From an uncultured Lachnospiraceae bacterium (GTDB lineage: Bacteria; Bacillota; Clostridia; Lachnospirales; Lachnospiraceae): a stretch of 64,000 nt of DNA. A program made the translations under genes and the position numbers. The notes beneath the pieces were generated by a model. It ran no database searches. It was given only the letters and a program-made list of their open reading frames with translations, and had not been told where the DNA came from. Below, one piece after another: positions 36,039 through 45,936 of this stretch (position 1 is its first letter; each line of letters opens with the position of its first letter). The stretch is taken from the NCBI GenBank assembly GCA_948470905.1, contig CAOKQK010000002.1:1-64000 (forward strand). The letters are read 5' to 3'.

Positions 36039-37607
36039 ATGAGTTTTATTAAAACAATAGCAGTGTATCTTCCACAATTTCACAGGGTGAAGGAAAATGA
36101 TGAATGGTGGGGAGAAGGTTTTACAGAATGGACCACAGTTAAGCAAGCGGAGCCATTGTTCGAGGGACATGATCAGCCCAGGATACCCTATCAGGGAGAT
36201 TACTATAATTTGTTGGAGCGAGAGACATTTGAAAGACAGTCTTTTTTGATGCATCGATATGGAGTGTTTGGGTTTGGATTTTATCATTACTATTTTAAAA
36301 ATGGAAAGAAAATTTTGGAACAACCTGCGGAGAATTTGTTGCGATGGACAGATATAAATATTCCGTTTTGTTTTATTTGGGCCAGCGAGCCTTGGATACG
36401 TACATGGAGTAAGTTTGCTGGAAATGCGTGGGTGGAAAAGGAGAATCTGAATGTAGAACGAAAAGGGAATGGCATGCTATTAGAGCAGGACTATGGTACT
36501 CATAAGGAGTGGAGAGAACACTTTAATTATTTGTTACCTTTTTTTAAGGATGAGAGATATATTAAAAAAGATGGCAAACCATTGTTTATTTTTTATAATG
36601 CAAATCAGATATTATGCCTAGGAGAAATGATTCGTTGCTGGAACCAGCTGGCAATAGAAAATGGGTTAGGCGGGATATATGCATTAGGAGCCCATTTGGA
36701 GACAGATGTGAAAGAATTGGCTGCAGAACTTCTCTATGAACCCGATGAAGGGCTTCATACCTTAGATAGGGAGCGTATGGTGCAGGTGCGTCAGGGAGTC
36801 AGATGTTATGATTATGCTGATTTAACTAGAGAAGTGGTGCGGGGACGATCTCGTACAGGTAGGGCTGCTTATTATATGGGAGTGACAGGCTTCGATACAA
36901 CGCCTAGAAGAGGTAGAAATGGAGTTTGCGTTTGTCAGGCTACTCCGCAGCTTTTTGAAGTTATGATGGAAGGATTGTTTAAGAAATGTATTGAAGAAAA
37001 CAGGGAATTTTTATTTATTGATGCATGGAACGAATGGGGCGAAAGCATGTACTTGGAGCCGGATAGTAAGTATGGTCTTGCTTATTTGGAAGTATTATTA
37101 AAGTTATCGCAAAAATATGGTACAGTAAAGGTGGAGGATAGAGGGGGGGCAGACGAGCTAGTTAATGTTTGTGATGATGAAAGGTGGAATCGCTTAAATT
37201 ATTACGCTCATAAAAATAAGATATTATATGAAACTGCCATTAATTTAATGTTTTTGATACAGGAGAGAGAATATGTATTCAAAAGATATTTTCAAGACAA
37301 AAAAATTAATTCTGTGGCTATTTATGGATTAGGGAAATTGGGCAAGGGATTATTATTTCAGTTTGAGAAAGAGCAGATATCCATAAAATATACGATTGAC
37401 AAATATGTAGGCGCAGTAAGAAAAGAAATACCAATGTATCGCCCAGAGGAGCAATTGCCATATGTTGATATTATGATCATAACATCATATGAATTTGAAA
37501 GCATCAATAACTATTTGATGGATAGAGGGGTTAAAAATATTGTGTCATTACATGAGTTGCTTGATAATGTAGCGGAATATAGTGAAATGATTGCTGTCGA
37601 AGAGTAG
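36039..37607 (+). CDS. WbsX-like glycan protein (GH99-like domain) with C-terminal Rossmann module
   Basis: Residues 1-365 form the WbsX/GH99-like barrel: VYLPQFHRVKENDEWWGEGF, FGFYHYYF, FIWASEPW, DTTPRRGR and WNEWGES. These domains are found in O-antigen and glycan clusters and are thought to be transferases or endo-mannosidase-like enzymes. A linker with many aromatic residues joins the module at about 425-515 (VAIYGLGKLGKGLLFQF, KYTIDKYVG, VDIMIITSYEF). A second WbsX gene at 49724 lacks the module but is followed by a membrane-anchored one. AGGAGAAG precedes the ATG. A G7 tract at 37143 lies in frame. Confidence 0.82.
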   Translation: MSFIKTIAVYLPQFHRVKENDEWWGEGFTEWTTVKQAEPLFEGHDQPRIPYQGDYYNLLERETFERQSFLMHRYGVFGFGFYHYYFKNGKKILEQPAENLLRWTDINIPFCFIWASEPWIRTWSKFAGNAWVEKENLNVERKGNGMLLEQDYGTHKEWREHFNYLLPFFKDERYIKKDGKPLFIFYNANQILCLGEMIRCWNQLAIENGLGGIYALGAHLETDVKELAAELLYEPDEGLHTLDRERMVQVRQGVRCYDYADLTREVVRGRSRTGRAAYYMGVTGFDTTPRRGRNGVCVCQATPQLFEVMMEGLFKKCIEENREFLFIDAWNEWGESMYLEPDSKYGLAYLEVLLKLSQKYGTVKVEDRGGADELVNVCDDERWNRLNYYAHKNKILYETAINLMFLIQEREYVFKRYFQDKKINSVAIYGLGKLGKGLLFQFEKEQISIKYTIDKYVGAVRKEIPMYRPEEQLPYVDIMIITSYEFESINNYLMDRGVKNIVSLHELLDNVAEYSEMIAVEE

Positions 37608-37621
37608 TAGGGGGTATAAGG

Positions 37622-40600
37622 ATGAAATATGCAATTTATGGAATTAACAGGGTGGCAAGGGATTTCCTTTATATTTTTGATTGGTTGGATGTTGTTTGCT
37701 TTTTAGAGGAGAAGCCTCAAAATAAAACTTTTTGTGGCAGAGAGGTTTATGATATTGATACTAAGTTAGGTATTGGGGAAATATATGATCAAATTATTGT
37801 GTGTGAAAAAAATAAAACAAAAAAGTTGAAAAAATTAGAAGAAATTGGGTTAAAGTATGGGCAGGATTACATATTAGAGCGTGATTTTTTTGAGAGCTTG
37901 GACAATGGAATAATTTACAATGAGGACAATAAACCCGTTGTGGTTTGGGGCATTGGCCAAAATGTAAAACATTTTATAGACTGGAATGATCGATGGGAAA
38001 TAGAATTTTATATTGATAATTATCAGAAAGAGAGAAACTTTAAAGGCAAACCAGTGTATCGGTTGGACGAAGTTGCTGATTTGCAAAACTATTTTGTTGT
38101 AATTGCAATAGCAAATTCTGCAGAAATGGAGAAAGAGTTAACTAATCGAGGAATGATTAAGGGTAAGGATTATTGTAAGAGTGATGAATTGCGACGTTTA
38201 CCATCGTGGGCATTGGAAAAGACTATTTTTGATGAAGCATATTATGATATAGATTGCCGGACTATGTTTCATCATATTGAATTGCTAGTACGAGGTGAAG
38301 TACAGTGTTGCTGTCATCCTTTTATGAATTGTACTTTAGGGAATGTGAACGAGGAAGATATAGATGATATATGGCATTCAAATATGCATAAAATTATGTG
38401 TTTGTCGGTAGAAAATAAAACATATAGTTTTTGTAAAAAAGATATGTGCCCCATGTTTTATGGAAAAAAATGTTACGATGTGGGAGAAAATAAAGGGCAA
38501 GAATATCAAAAAATGCCGGAATATCCAGATACAGCCATACTAGCTTTTGATGCTTCTTGCAATTTAAAATGTATATCTTGCCGTAGCAAGATGCAGGTAG
38601 CACAGGGAGAGGAACTGCAGGAAATAAGACATTATTCGGAAATGTTTCAGAAGAAGATATTACCACATTTGGATTTCATGATATTGGCGGGAGCGGGAGA
38701 AGTGTTTTTTAGCCAAACGTATAAGGAAATATATCATAATGCAAATACAAAAAAAATAAAATGGATTCGGTTGCTCACCAATGGGATTTACTTTAATGAA
38801 AAAAATTGGAAAGATTTTACAAGTAATAAAACAGGTAAAATATTTATGACGGTTTCTATTGATGCTGCAACGAAAGAAACATATGAAAAATTAAGAGGAA
38901 ATGGAAAATTTGAAATATTACAGAAAAATATGCAATTTGCGGCACAGTTACGGAAAGAAGGAAAGTTATCATATTTGAGATTTAATTTTGTTGTGCAGAA
39001 AGAAAACTATTTGGAAATGGAGCGTTTCGTAGAATGGGGATTAGAATTGTGTGTAGATGAGGTTTTCTTTACTAAGATTGTAAATTGGGGAACTTATAGT
39101 AAAGAAGAATTTCGGGAAATCAGCATGATGGAAGAAGATGGTATAACTCCTAAAAAAGAATTGGCTGAAATATTGAAGAAACCTATTATGCACAACTCTA
39201 TTGTGGATTTAGGAACTATTCAATATGAACATTGTGAAGCACCGCGTCAGATAGAAAAGAAGAAATATAGGTTTTCCAATAAAAAGAAGGATAACAAAAT
39301 GTCAAGAGTGGCAATTTATTTAACTTATGACGAACAAAAAATAGTAGATGCTTATATAGGTTACATGCTTAAGGAACTAAAAACTTGCGTGGATTTATTG
39401 GTTGTGGTTTGTAATGAAGAGAAAGTCGTCAAAGGTGTAGAGTATCTGACAACTTATGCGGATGTGGTTTTTTATCGGAATAATATAGGGTATGATGCGG
39501 GAGGATTTAAGGATGTTCTGTGTAATTTGTTAGGTTGGAACGAGATCCTTAAATATGATGAGTTGGTATTAATCAATGATTCTTTTTATGGTCCGTTTTG
39601 TCCCATGCAGGATGTTTTTCTGAAGATGCAGTCTAGGAATGTAGATTTTTGGGGATTGACGAAACATGCAGCAGTAATTGAACAGGACAAATATAGCGGT
39701 ATTGATACATGTATGCTAGATGAACATATTCAGAGTTATTTTCTTTGTATAAGATCAGTTATGCTGCACAGTGAAGTATTTCAATGCTATTGGGAAGAGA
39801 TGCCATATTTTAGTACATTTCGGGAGTGTGTTTGTCAATATGAAGGAGGATTTACTACTTTTTTTTCTAGTCATGGGTTTGTCTATGGAGGTGTGGCAGA
39901 TATGGAACAGAATGAATCTGCAAACCAAAGGAATAATTACCTGCAATATGCCCATATACCATATGAACTGATAAAAAAGAGAAATTTTCCTTTTTTGAAA
40001 CGTCGGCCGTTAATGGATTGTTTTTTGCATATACAGACGCAGGAAAATTTTAGGCGGGCGCTTGACTATATTGCCCAATGCACATCCTATGATGTCGATT
40101 TAATTTGGAGCAATTTGATACGTGTACTGGATGTTTCCGATTTGCAAAGAAATCTATGCCTGCAATATGTGATAGATGATAAGATGGTTAAAGAAATGGC
40201 TTACCTGCGCCCATTACAAACTGCATTAGTAGCAGTGTTTGTAGAATATGCAGAGGCAGCGGAGTGGGTGTTAGAATATTTAGAAGAGATTAAGAATTGT
40301 TGTTCCATCATGATTTTTTCATATGTATCTACTTTATTATTGCCGTATGAACAAGCAGGATACGCGGTAAGTAGCATGACTGATGACATGGATCAAGGGA
40401 GCATATTAGCGTTTATGACGCAATATGAATACATTTGCGTGATACATGATGCAGATGTCACATCGAGAGAACAGCCAAGTTGTACTGGGAAATCGTATTT
40501 GTATTATATAGGTGAGAATCTGATTAAAAATTCAAATTATATTAATAATGTATTATGCCAATTTGAACAGGATAGTTATTTGGGATTTTTGGCACCGCCT

Positions 40601-41275
40601 AAACCTATATTTGCTGGATATTTTAAAGAAAATAGTTGGAACGGCAGATGGGAAGAAGCTGTTGGCATAATGCAGAGGTTATCCATGGTATGTCATATGG
40701 AAGAGGGGAAGTTGCCGTTTGCAATAACATCAAATTTTTGGATACGGGGAGAAATATTAAAAACTTTAAAAGGAGAGCATATTCAATGGGGAAATAATTC
40801 GATATTTGCCTATTTATGGACTTATATTGCTCAGTCTGCTGGGTTCTATTCAGGGGTGTTGGAAAGTTCGGATTATGCTGCATTGAACCAGATTAATCAG
40901 CAATATTATTTGGAAAACATTTCAGCACAAATTAGGCAGCAATGTGGGGAATTTGATACTTTTGCGCATATGCAGTATGTTCTTGATAAGAAATCAATAG
41001 CTAATTTCTGCGCCGAACATGAAAATGTGTATGTATATGGAACAGGGATTGTGGCGAATCAATATCAGGATGTTATGTCAAATGTTAAGGCATATATTGT
41101 TTCGGATGGACAGCCAAAGAATTCAATATTTAGTGGGAAAAAGGTGTATTATTTGTCAGAAGTCAATTTTGCGGAAGATTGTGGCATAGTAATATGTCTT
41201 TCCAAGAAAAATCAAGCGAAGGTTATTCCTAAATTAAGGAAGTTAGGCATTATAAACTTTATTTGTGTCAGGTAG
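37622..41275 (+). CDS. Giant fusion: two Rossmann modules, radical SAM, RgpF-like domain, Rossmann module
   Basis: This 1217-residue protein begins with two modules (1-95, AIYGINRVARDF; about 100-200, VVVWGIGQNVKHF). A cysteine-rich segment (QCCCHPF, CPMFYGKKC) and a radical SAM core follow, with C313, C317 and C320 in SCNLKCISC. From about 560 it resembles rhamnan synthesis protein F (VAIYLTYDEQKIVDAY, YRNNIGYDAGGFKD, INDSFYGPF). The last 80 residues are a third module (VYVYGTGIVANQY). An in-frame ATG at 39299 has AAGAAGG 8 bases before it, so the RgpF-like half could also be made alone. A glycosyl transfer role is likely for that half; the radical chemistry is unknown. Confidence 0.8.
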   Translation: MKYAIYGINRVARDFLYIFDWLDVVCFLEEKPQNKTFCGREVYDIDTKLGIGEIYDQIIVCEKNKTKKLKKLEEIGLKYGQDYILERDFFESLDNGIIYNEDNKPVVVWGIGQNVKHFIDWNDRWEIEFYIDNYQKERNFKGKPVYRLDEVADLQNYFVVIAIANSAEMEKELTNRGMIKGKDYCKSDELRRLPSWALEKTIFDEAYYDIDCRTMFHHIELLVRGEVQCCCHPFMNCTLGNVNEEDIDDIWHSNMHKIMCLSVENKTYSFCKKDMCPMFYGKKCYDVGENKGQEYQKMPEYPDTAILAFDASCNLKCISCRSKMQVAQGEELQEIRHYSEMFQKKILPHLDFMILAGAGEVFFSQTYKEIYHNANTKKIKWIRLLTNGIYFNEKNWKDFTSNKTGKIFMTVSIDAATKETYEKLRGNGKFEILQKNMQFAAQLRKEGKLSYLRFNFVVQKENYLEMERFVEWGLELCVDEVFFTKIVNWGTYSKEEFREISMMEEDGITPKKELAEILKKPIMHNSIVDLGTIQYEHCEAPRQIEKKKYRFSNKKKDNKMSRVAIYLTYDEQKIVDAYIGYMLKELKTCVDLLVVVCNEEKVVKGVEYLTTYADVVFYRNNIGYDAGGFKDVLCNLLGWNEILKYDELVLINDSFYGPFCPMQDVFLKMQSRNVDFWGLTKHAAVIEQDKYSGIDTCMLDEHIQSYFLCIRSVMLHSEVFQCYWEEMPYFSTFRECVCQYEGGFTTFFSSHGFVYGGVADMEQNESANQRNNYLQYAHIPYELIKKRNFPFLKRRPLMDCFLHIQTQENFRRALDYIAQCTSYDVDLIWSNLIRVLDVSDLQRNLCLQYVIDDKMVKEMAYLRPLQTALVAVFVEYAEAAEWVLEYLEEIKNCCSIMIFSYVSTLLLPYEQAGYAVSSMTDDMDQGSILAFMTQYEYICVIHDADVTSREQPSCTGKSYLYYIGENLIKNSNYINNVLCQFEQDSYLGFLAPPKPIFAGYFKENSWNGRWEEAVGIMQRLSMVCHMEEGKLPFAITSNFWIRGEILKTLKGEHIQWGNNSIFAYLWTYIAQSAGFYSGVLESSDYAALNQINQQYYLENISAQIRQQCGEFDTFAHMQYVLDKKSIANFCAEHENVYVYGTGIVANQYQDVMSNVKAYIVSDGQPKNSIFSGKKVYYLSEVNFAEDCGIVICLSKKNQAKVIPKLRKLGIINFICVR

Positions 41276-41384
41276 TTTGGTCCTGTATGTTTTTTGGTAT
41301 ATTAATCAGCATTAATTTGACTCGACTATAGACACTGTATATGTTACGAGTGTGAACAAAGATAAAATCATTCAATAGGGAACC

Positions 41385-41705
41385 TTAAAGGGCAGCGGAG
41401 TCAAATGAGGAATCACCGAGAGAAGTGTCCGGATGGAAGCCGGGATGTAGGGAAAAAGTCGGAAAGGACAGGAGCCAAAGAGAAAGCGCTACCAACGGAT
41501 TTATCTTCATCCGGTCGTTGGTAGGTATGGCGAACTTATCAGCATAGCAGAAATGCCCGTTGATGTACATTTGTTTGGCATCAGTGCAGGAGGCGGAATG
41601 GGAAGACATAAGGCCATAAGCCATGGAGTAAGGTTCAACTTCTTCCCTGGATAGCCTGAGAAGGAATCTATTAAGGAAATCTGTCGGTATATATTTAACA
41701 GGCAT
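41385..41705 (-). pseudogene. N-terminal fragment of a DDE-type transposase
   Basis: The minus strand encodes ~106 residues starting MPVKYIPTDFLNRFLLRLSR, with AKQMYINGHFCYADKFAI. I associate this pattern with Lachnospiraceae insertion-sequence transposases. It still has a GAAGGAGAG ribosome site but stops far short of a full transposase and has no visible inverted repeats. It is the main content of the 590-base gap 41276-41867. The TTGACT-N17-TATGTT at 41317-41345 (+ strand) could be a promoter but is weak. Confidence 0.5.
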
Positions 41706-41867
41706 AAATTCTCTCCTTCATTTGTGTGAAATGTGATGGTGTGGATATTTTTTTGCCACAAGTGGAGAGAAAATTTATTATAAATCAGTAAGAAAATCTG
41801 GTAAATTCAAAGGGTTTCGGCATTTAACATATGCCTATATATTATATTTTTCAAGGAGATTAGATGT

Positions 41868-42281
41868 ATGAACGAAACAGAAAAGTTGATATTGGGTGAA
41901 TACATAAGAGATTATAGTGTTAGTGACATATCATACAAAGTAATGGGTAAAATGCTAGATGAGGACTATGTAGAGAGAAGATTAAAAATGTTTGATATAA
42001 ATGAAATGTATATATATGGGGGGTCATATATGGCGGTTCAACTCTACAGGATTGGGGGGAAATTTACTGTTGTTAGAGACATAGTGGATAAATCAGGTCA
42101 AATTGTATTAAATAACTTAGTTCCTGTTATAACTTTGGATGAATTTCGTAAGAAATATAATGGCGAAAAGGTTATTATTGCGTCTATACGTTTTTTTCAG
42201 GAAATAAGGGAAGAATTAAAATTATTCGTGAATTCAAATGATATTATTGGCATTGGTGAGTTATTGCTAGGGATTGCGTAA
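41868..42281 (+). CDS. Stand-alone Rossmann-module protein
   Basis: This 137-residue protein is essentially one copy of the recurrent module: a ~40-residue helical lead, then EMYIYGGSYMAVQLYRIG, VVRDIVDKSG, PVITLDEFRKKY, KVIIASIRFFQEIREELKLF and DIIGIGELL. No catalytic domain is attached. AAGGAG precedes the ATG. It overlaps the upstream region of a GT4 gene that lacks a module, so the two may act as a split pair. Confidence 0.7.
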   Translation: MNETEKLILGEYIRDYSVSDISYKVMGKMLDEDYVERRLKMFDINEMYIYGGSYMAVQLYRIGGKFTVVRDIVDKSGQIVLNNLVPVITLDEFRKKYNGEKVIIASIRFFQEIREELKLFVNSNDIIGIGELLLGIA

Positions 42282-42312
42282 GACGTTTAGAAGTAGTAGG
42301 GAGATGAAAAGG

Positions 42313-43392
42313 ATGCTATATGTGAATTATACAAATTTATACGAGAATTGTAACGTTGGAATAAAAAAGAAAATACTAGCACAGTGCAGTACTTTCATGA
42401 AAAAATTTGGAACAGTATATTATACGATGTTTGCTGGTCAAACAATGTACTTGTTTTATGAAGATAAAATCTTAGAGAAAGAATTTGCTTTGACTAGAAA
42501 AATGTGTAACGAGGCAATTGCTAAATGGATAGTAAAATATCATATTAAAAGATTATACATTAGATATGCATTATCTGATATGTTTTTTCTTGACTTTTTG
42601 GAAGAATTAAAAAAAATGAGTATAAAAAGTGTGTTGGAATTCCCTACGATACCATATGACGGCGAAGGGGGAATCATAAGACCTATAGAGGACAAATATT
42701 ACAGGGAACAATTGCACAAGTACATAAATTGTTGCACCACTTATGCAAATTTTGAAACTGTTTTTGGCATTCCATGCATTACATTAGTAAACGGAGTGGA
42801 TATAGAGGAGCAAAAGAAAAAAGAGTATAGGAAGAAAGATGGGACAGTTGTGCTTTTGGCGGTTGCTTCACTAGCAAAATGGCATGGGTATGAACGTGTG
42901 ATACAGGGGATGAAGAATTATATTTCTGAGGGTGGAGAAAGAAATATTATATTTAATATTGCAGGTTTTGGGGGACAGTTAAATTATTATAAAAGTATTG
43001 TAGATGAGTATAAATTAAGTGAGCATGTTATTTTTCATGGACAGTTAAGCGGAGCCGAATTAGATGCAGTATATGACGATTCTGATATTGCAGTCGGTTC
43101 CCTGGGGTTCTACAAAATAAACCTTCGTTCAGGTTCTCCAATTAAGCTGGGAGAATACTGTGCAAGAGGAATTCCATTTGTATATGGTTATGATGATATT
43201 TCGTTTAGAGAGCCACCTTACTTTTCATATCAGGTGTCAAATGATGCAACACCCCTTGATATGGAGAAGGTCTTAGATTTTTACGATATGATGTATGATG
43301 GAAAGAACTTTATAAAAGATATGAGGCAGTATGCATTATCAAATCTGACTTGGGATGCAATTTTGCAGCCGGTTATTGATTATTTGAGTTAG
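42313..43392 (+). CDS. Family 4 (GT-B) glycosyltransferase
   Basis: This ~360-residue protein has a GT-B C-terminal half: VLLAVASLAKWHGYERVI, IAGFGGQLNYYKSIV, VIFHGQLSGAELDAVYDDSD and KLGEYCARGIPFVYG, the donor-binding Glu region. It resembles group 1 glycosyltransferases of glycan clusters. I chose the ATG at 42313, 9 bases after AGGGAG; the earlier ATG at 42304 directly abuts that site, and a TTG at 42274 is the far alternative. It carries no Rossmann module, unlike the other two GT4 genes here. Confidence 0.8.
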   Translation: MLYVNYTNLYENCNVGIKKKILAQCSTFMKKFGTVYYTMFAGQTMYLFYEDKILEKEFALTRKMCNEAIAKWIVKYHIKRLYIRYALSDMFFLDFLEELKKMSIKSVLEFPTIPYDGEGGIIRPIEDKYYREQLHKYINCCTTYANFETVFGIPCITLVNGVDIEEQKKKEYRKKDGTVVLLAVASLAKWHGYERVIQGMKNYISEGGERNIIFNIAGFGGQLNYYKSIVDEYKLSEHVIFHGQLSGAELDAVYDDSDIAVGSLGFYKINLRSGSPIKLGEYCARGIPFVYGYDDISFREPPYFSYQVSNDATPLDMEKVLDFYDMMYDGKNFIKDMRQYALSNLTWDAILQPVIDYLS

Positions 43393-43420
43393 TAGTATAA
43401 GTGTTTGATTTCTATAGAAT

Positions 43421-43445
43421 ATCCAACATTTAAATGTTGGATTTT
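43421..43445 (+). terminator. Palindromic terminator
   Basis: A perfect 22-base palindrome (ATCCAACATTT and its complement) is followed by TTTG. It lies between the GT4 gene and wecC and probably separates two transcription units. Confidence 0.65.
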
Positions 43446-43485
43446 GTTCATACAGTAGAGAATATGGTTAAGGATGAGGTAGACA

Positions 43486-44688
43486 ATGATTAATGTAATA
43501 GGTCTGGGTTACATAGGGCTTCCCACAGCTTTAATGCTTCAAACAGGAGGAACTCAAGTAATTGGAACAGATGTTGATCCGGAAAAAACTAATCAATTAA
43601 ATGCGGGTAATATTACCTTTGAGGAAAAAGGGCTTTGTGAACTATTCCAAGAGGCCGTTAAAAAGGGAATTGTTTTTACAACAGCGTATAAGCAGGCAGA
43701 CGTTTATTTGATTGCCGTTCCTACGCCTTATAATAAGAGGAGCAGGAAAATTGATCCAAGTTATGTTGTAGCTGCAGTGAAAAAGGTATTAGAGGTATGC
43801 CCGGATGAGGCGATTATTATAATAGAATCAACAATATCGCCTAATACGATTGATCATTTCATCAGGCCTATTGCAAAGGGAAAGGCGGTTCACTTTGTAC
43901 ATGCACCGGAACGAATTATACCAGGGAACATGATTCATGAATTAAGGCACAATGCTAGAATTATCGGGGCGGACACAGTGGAAATAGCTGAAAAAGTGAA
44001 GGCGATATATGCAACATTTTGCAAAGGGGAAATTGTACTAACAGATATTCGTACAGCTGAAATGTCTAAGGTTGCAGAAAATACATATCGGGATATCAAT
44101 ATTGCTTATGCGAATGAACTGGCTATGATATGTAATACGAGCGGTTTGGATGTTTATGAAGTGATTAAGGTTGCCAATATGCATCCCCGTGTGAATATCC
44201 TGCAGCCGGGTCCGGGAGTAGGAGGTCATTGTATTTCTATTGATCCATGGTTTTTGGTGGGAGATTATCCAGATATAGTGCATGTAATCAAAGCCGCAAG
44301 GGAAGTGAATGACGCAATGCCCGAATATATTTTGGAAAAAATAGCGGAAATTATGGATAAGAATAATATAAAAGATTTAAAAAAGGTTGGTCTATATGGG
44401 CTTACCTATAAGGAAAATATTGATGATATACGTGAAAGCCCTACGCTGCAGTTACTTACAAGCATGAAGCGGCACTTAGCGTGTGGGATAGGCGTTTATG
44501 ATCCTTATATACAATATGATGTTGTGGAAAATCAATACCATAGCCTGGACAAGTTTATAGAAGATATGGAGCTGATTGTTATTATGGTTGCCCATGATGA
44601 AATCATAAAACATCAGGAAAAAATGAGAGACAGGCTTGTATTTGATACAAGGGGCAGACTTTCTTTGCAAAATATTTATCGTTTATAG
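43486..44688 (+). CDS. wecC: UDP-N-acetyl-D-mannosamine dehydrogenase
   Basis: This 400-residue UDP-sugar 6-dehydrogenase oxidises UDP-ManNAc to UDP-ManNAcA in two NAD-dependent steps. Motifs are IGLGYIGLPTALML (NAD loop), APERIIPGNM, AENTYRDINIAYANELA, GPGVGGHCISIDPWFLV (the catalytic-Cys region) and LTYKENIDDIRESP. The next gene is the matching 2-epimerase, which confirms the ManNAc rather than the GlcNAc substrate. GAGGTAG lies before the ATG. The product is a donor for an acidic sugar of the island's glycan. Confidence 0.92.
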   Translation: MINVIGLGYIGLPTALMLQTGGTQVIGTDVDPEKTNQLNAGNITFEEKGLCELFQEAVKKGIVFTTAYKQADVYLIAVPTPYNKRSRKIDPSYVVAAVKKVLEVCPDEAIIIIESTISPNTIDHFIRPIAKGKAVHFVHAPERIIPGNMIHELRHNARIIGADTVEIAEKVKAIYATFCKGEIVLTDIRTAEMSKVAENTYRDINIAYANELAMICNTSGLDVYEVIKVANMHPRVNILQPGPGVGGHCISIDPWFLVGDYPDIVHVIKAAREVNDAMPEYILEKIAEIMDKNNIKDLKKVGLYGLTYKENIDDIRESPTLQLLTSMKRHLACGIGVYDPYIQYDVVENQYHSLDKFIEDMELIVIMVAHDEIIKHQEKMRDRLVFDTRGRLSLQNIYRL

Positions 44689-44703
44689 GATGTTGCGTTA
44701 ATT

Positions 44704-45795
44704 ATGAAAAAAATACTGTTGGTTTTTGGTACGCGGCCTGAGGCAATTAAGATGTGTCCTTTGGTAATTGAGCTGAAGCAGCGGGAAAATTTTGATGTTG
44801 TAGTATGTGTGTCTGGGCAACATAAGGAAATGCTTCAAGAAGTTTTGAATGTTTTTGGGGTTACTCCGAATTATAACCTGGCGATTATGAAAGAGAACCA
44901 GGATTTGTTCGATATTACAATAAATATCTTAGGAAGAATCCGAATGATATTATCTCAGGAAAAACCGGATATTGTATTGGTGCATGGAGATACAACCACT
45001 GCATTTGCAACGGCATTGGCATGCTTTTACATGAAAATACCTATTGGCCATGTAGAGGCTGGCCTGCGTACTTATGATATGGATGCGCCTTATCCGGAAG
45101 AAATGAACAGACAGTTTATCAGTCTGGTTGCCAAGTATAATTTTGTACCCACAGAACGCGCCAGACAAAACTTATTATCTGAAAAAAAGAATCCAGCATC
45201 AATTTTTGTAACAGGAAATACCGTTATCGATGCCATGAAAACTACAATAGAAAAGCAGTATTTTAATCCGGTTTTAGAATGGGTAGGTGAAAACAGGCTG
45301 ATTCTTTTGACTGCGCACAGGCGTGAAAATATAGGTAATCCAATGCAGAATATTTTCAGGGCAATTAAGCGTATTACTGTTGAGAATCCAAATGTGCGAG
45401 TGATATATCCGATACACATGAATCCTACAGTGAGAAAAATATGTTCAGAAATTCTTAAAGATAATAGCCAGGTTAAAATTATTGAGCCATTGAATGTTGT
45501 GGATTTTCACAATATGATGGCTCAGAGTTACTTGATAGTTACTGATAGCGGGGGAATTCAGGAAGAAGCTCCAGCATTGGGAAAACCAGTTATTGTATGC
45601 CGTGATACGACAGAGCGGCCAGAAGGAGTGGAGGCAGGGACTCTGCTGTTGGCTGGAACAAAGGAAGAAAGCATCTATTGTGCGATAAATAAATTACTTC
45701 ATGACGAAAAGGAGTATGTTAAAATGTCGCATGCAGTCAATCCTTATGGTGATGGACATGCTTGCCGCAAAATTGCCGATGTGTTGGAAGGCTGA
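44704..45795 (+). CDS. wecB: UDP-N-acetylglucosamine 2-epimerase (non-hydrolysing)
   Basis: This 363-residue GT-B-like epimerase converts UDP-GlcNAc to UDP-ManNAc. It shows LVFGTRPEAIKMCPLV, HGDTTTAFATAL, GHVEAGLRTYD, TAHRRENIG and TDSGGIQEEAPALGKPV, all standard for WecB/MnaA. It lies 15 bases after wecC and supplies its substrate. The pair makes UDP-ManNAcA. Confidence 0.95.
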   Translation: MKKILLVFGTRPEAIKMCPLVIELKQRENFDVVVCVSGQHKEMLQEVLNVFGVTPNYNLAIMKENQDLFDITINILGRIRMILSQEKPDIVLVHGDTTTAFATALACFYMKIPIGHVEAGLRTYDMDAPYPEEMNRQFISLVAKYNFVPTERARQNLLSEKKNPASIFVTGNTVIDAMKTTIEKQYFNPVLEWVGENRLILLTAHRRENIGNPMQNIFRAIKRITVENPNVRVIYPIHMNPTVRKICSEILKDNSQVKIIEPLNVVDFHNMMAQSYLIVTDSGGIQEEAPALGKPVIVCRDTTERPEGVEAGTLLLAGTKEESIYCAINKLLHDEKEYVKMSHAVNPYGDGHACRKIADVLEG

Positions 45796-45936
45796 TTTTT
45801 TAGGATGTAGGAGTTGATTATCTATTAAGGAGACATTATTATATTTTGTTGCGAATGGCTAATGGATGCTGGCTAAAGTTACTGACGCATCTTGATTAAA
45901 GAGTAGTATTTATATTTTTGGAAGGGAATAGATGTC

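Noticed and set aside
41317..41345. TTGACT-N17-TATGTT as a sigma-A promoter
   Set aside because: It is more than 500 bases from the next gene, in AT-rich DNA where such matches are frequent; mentioned only in the transposase remnant entry.
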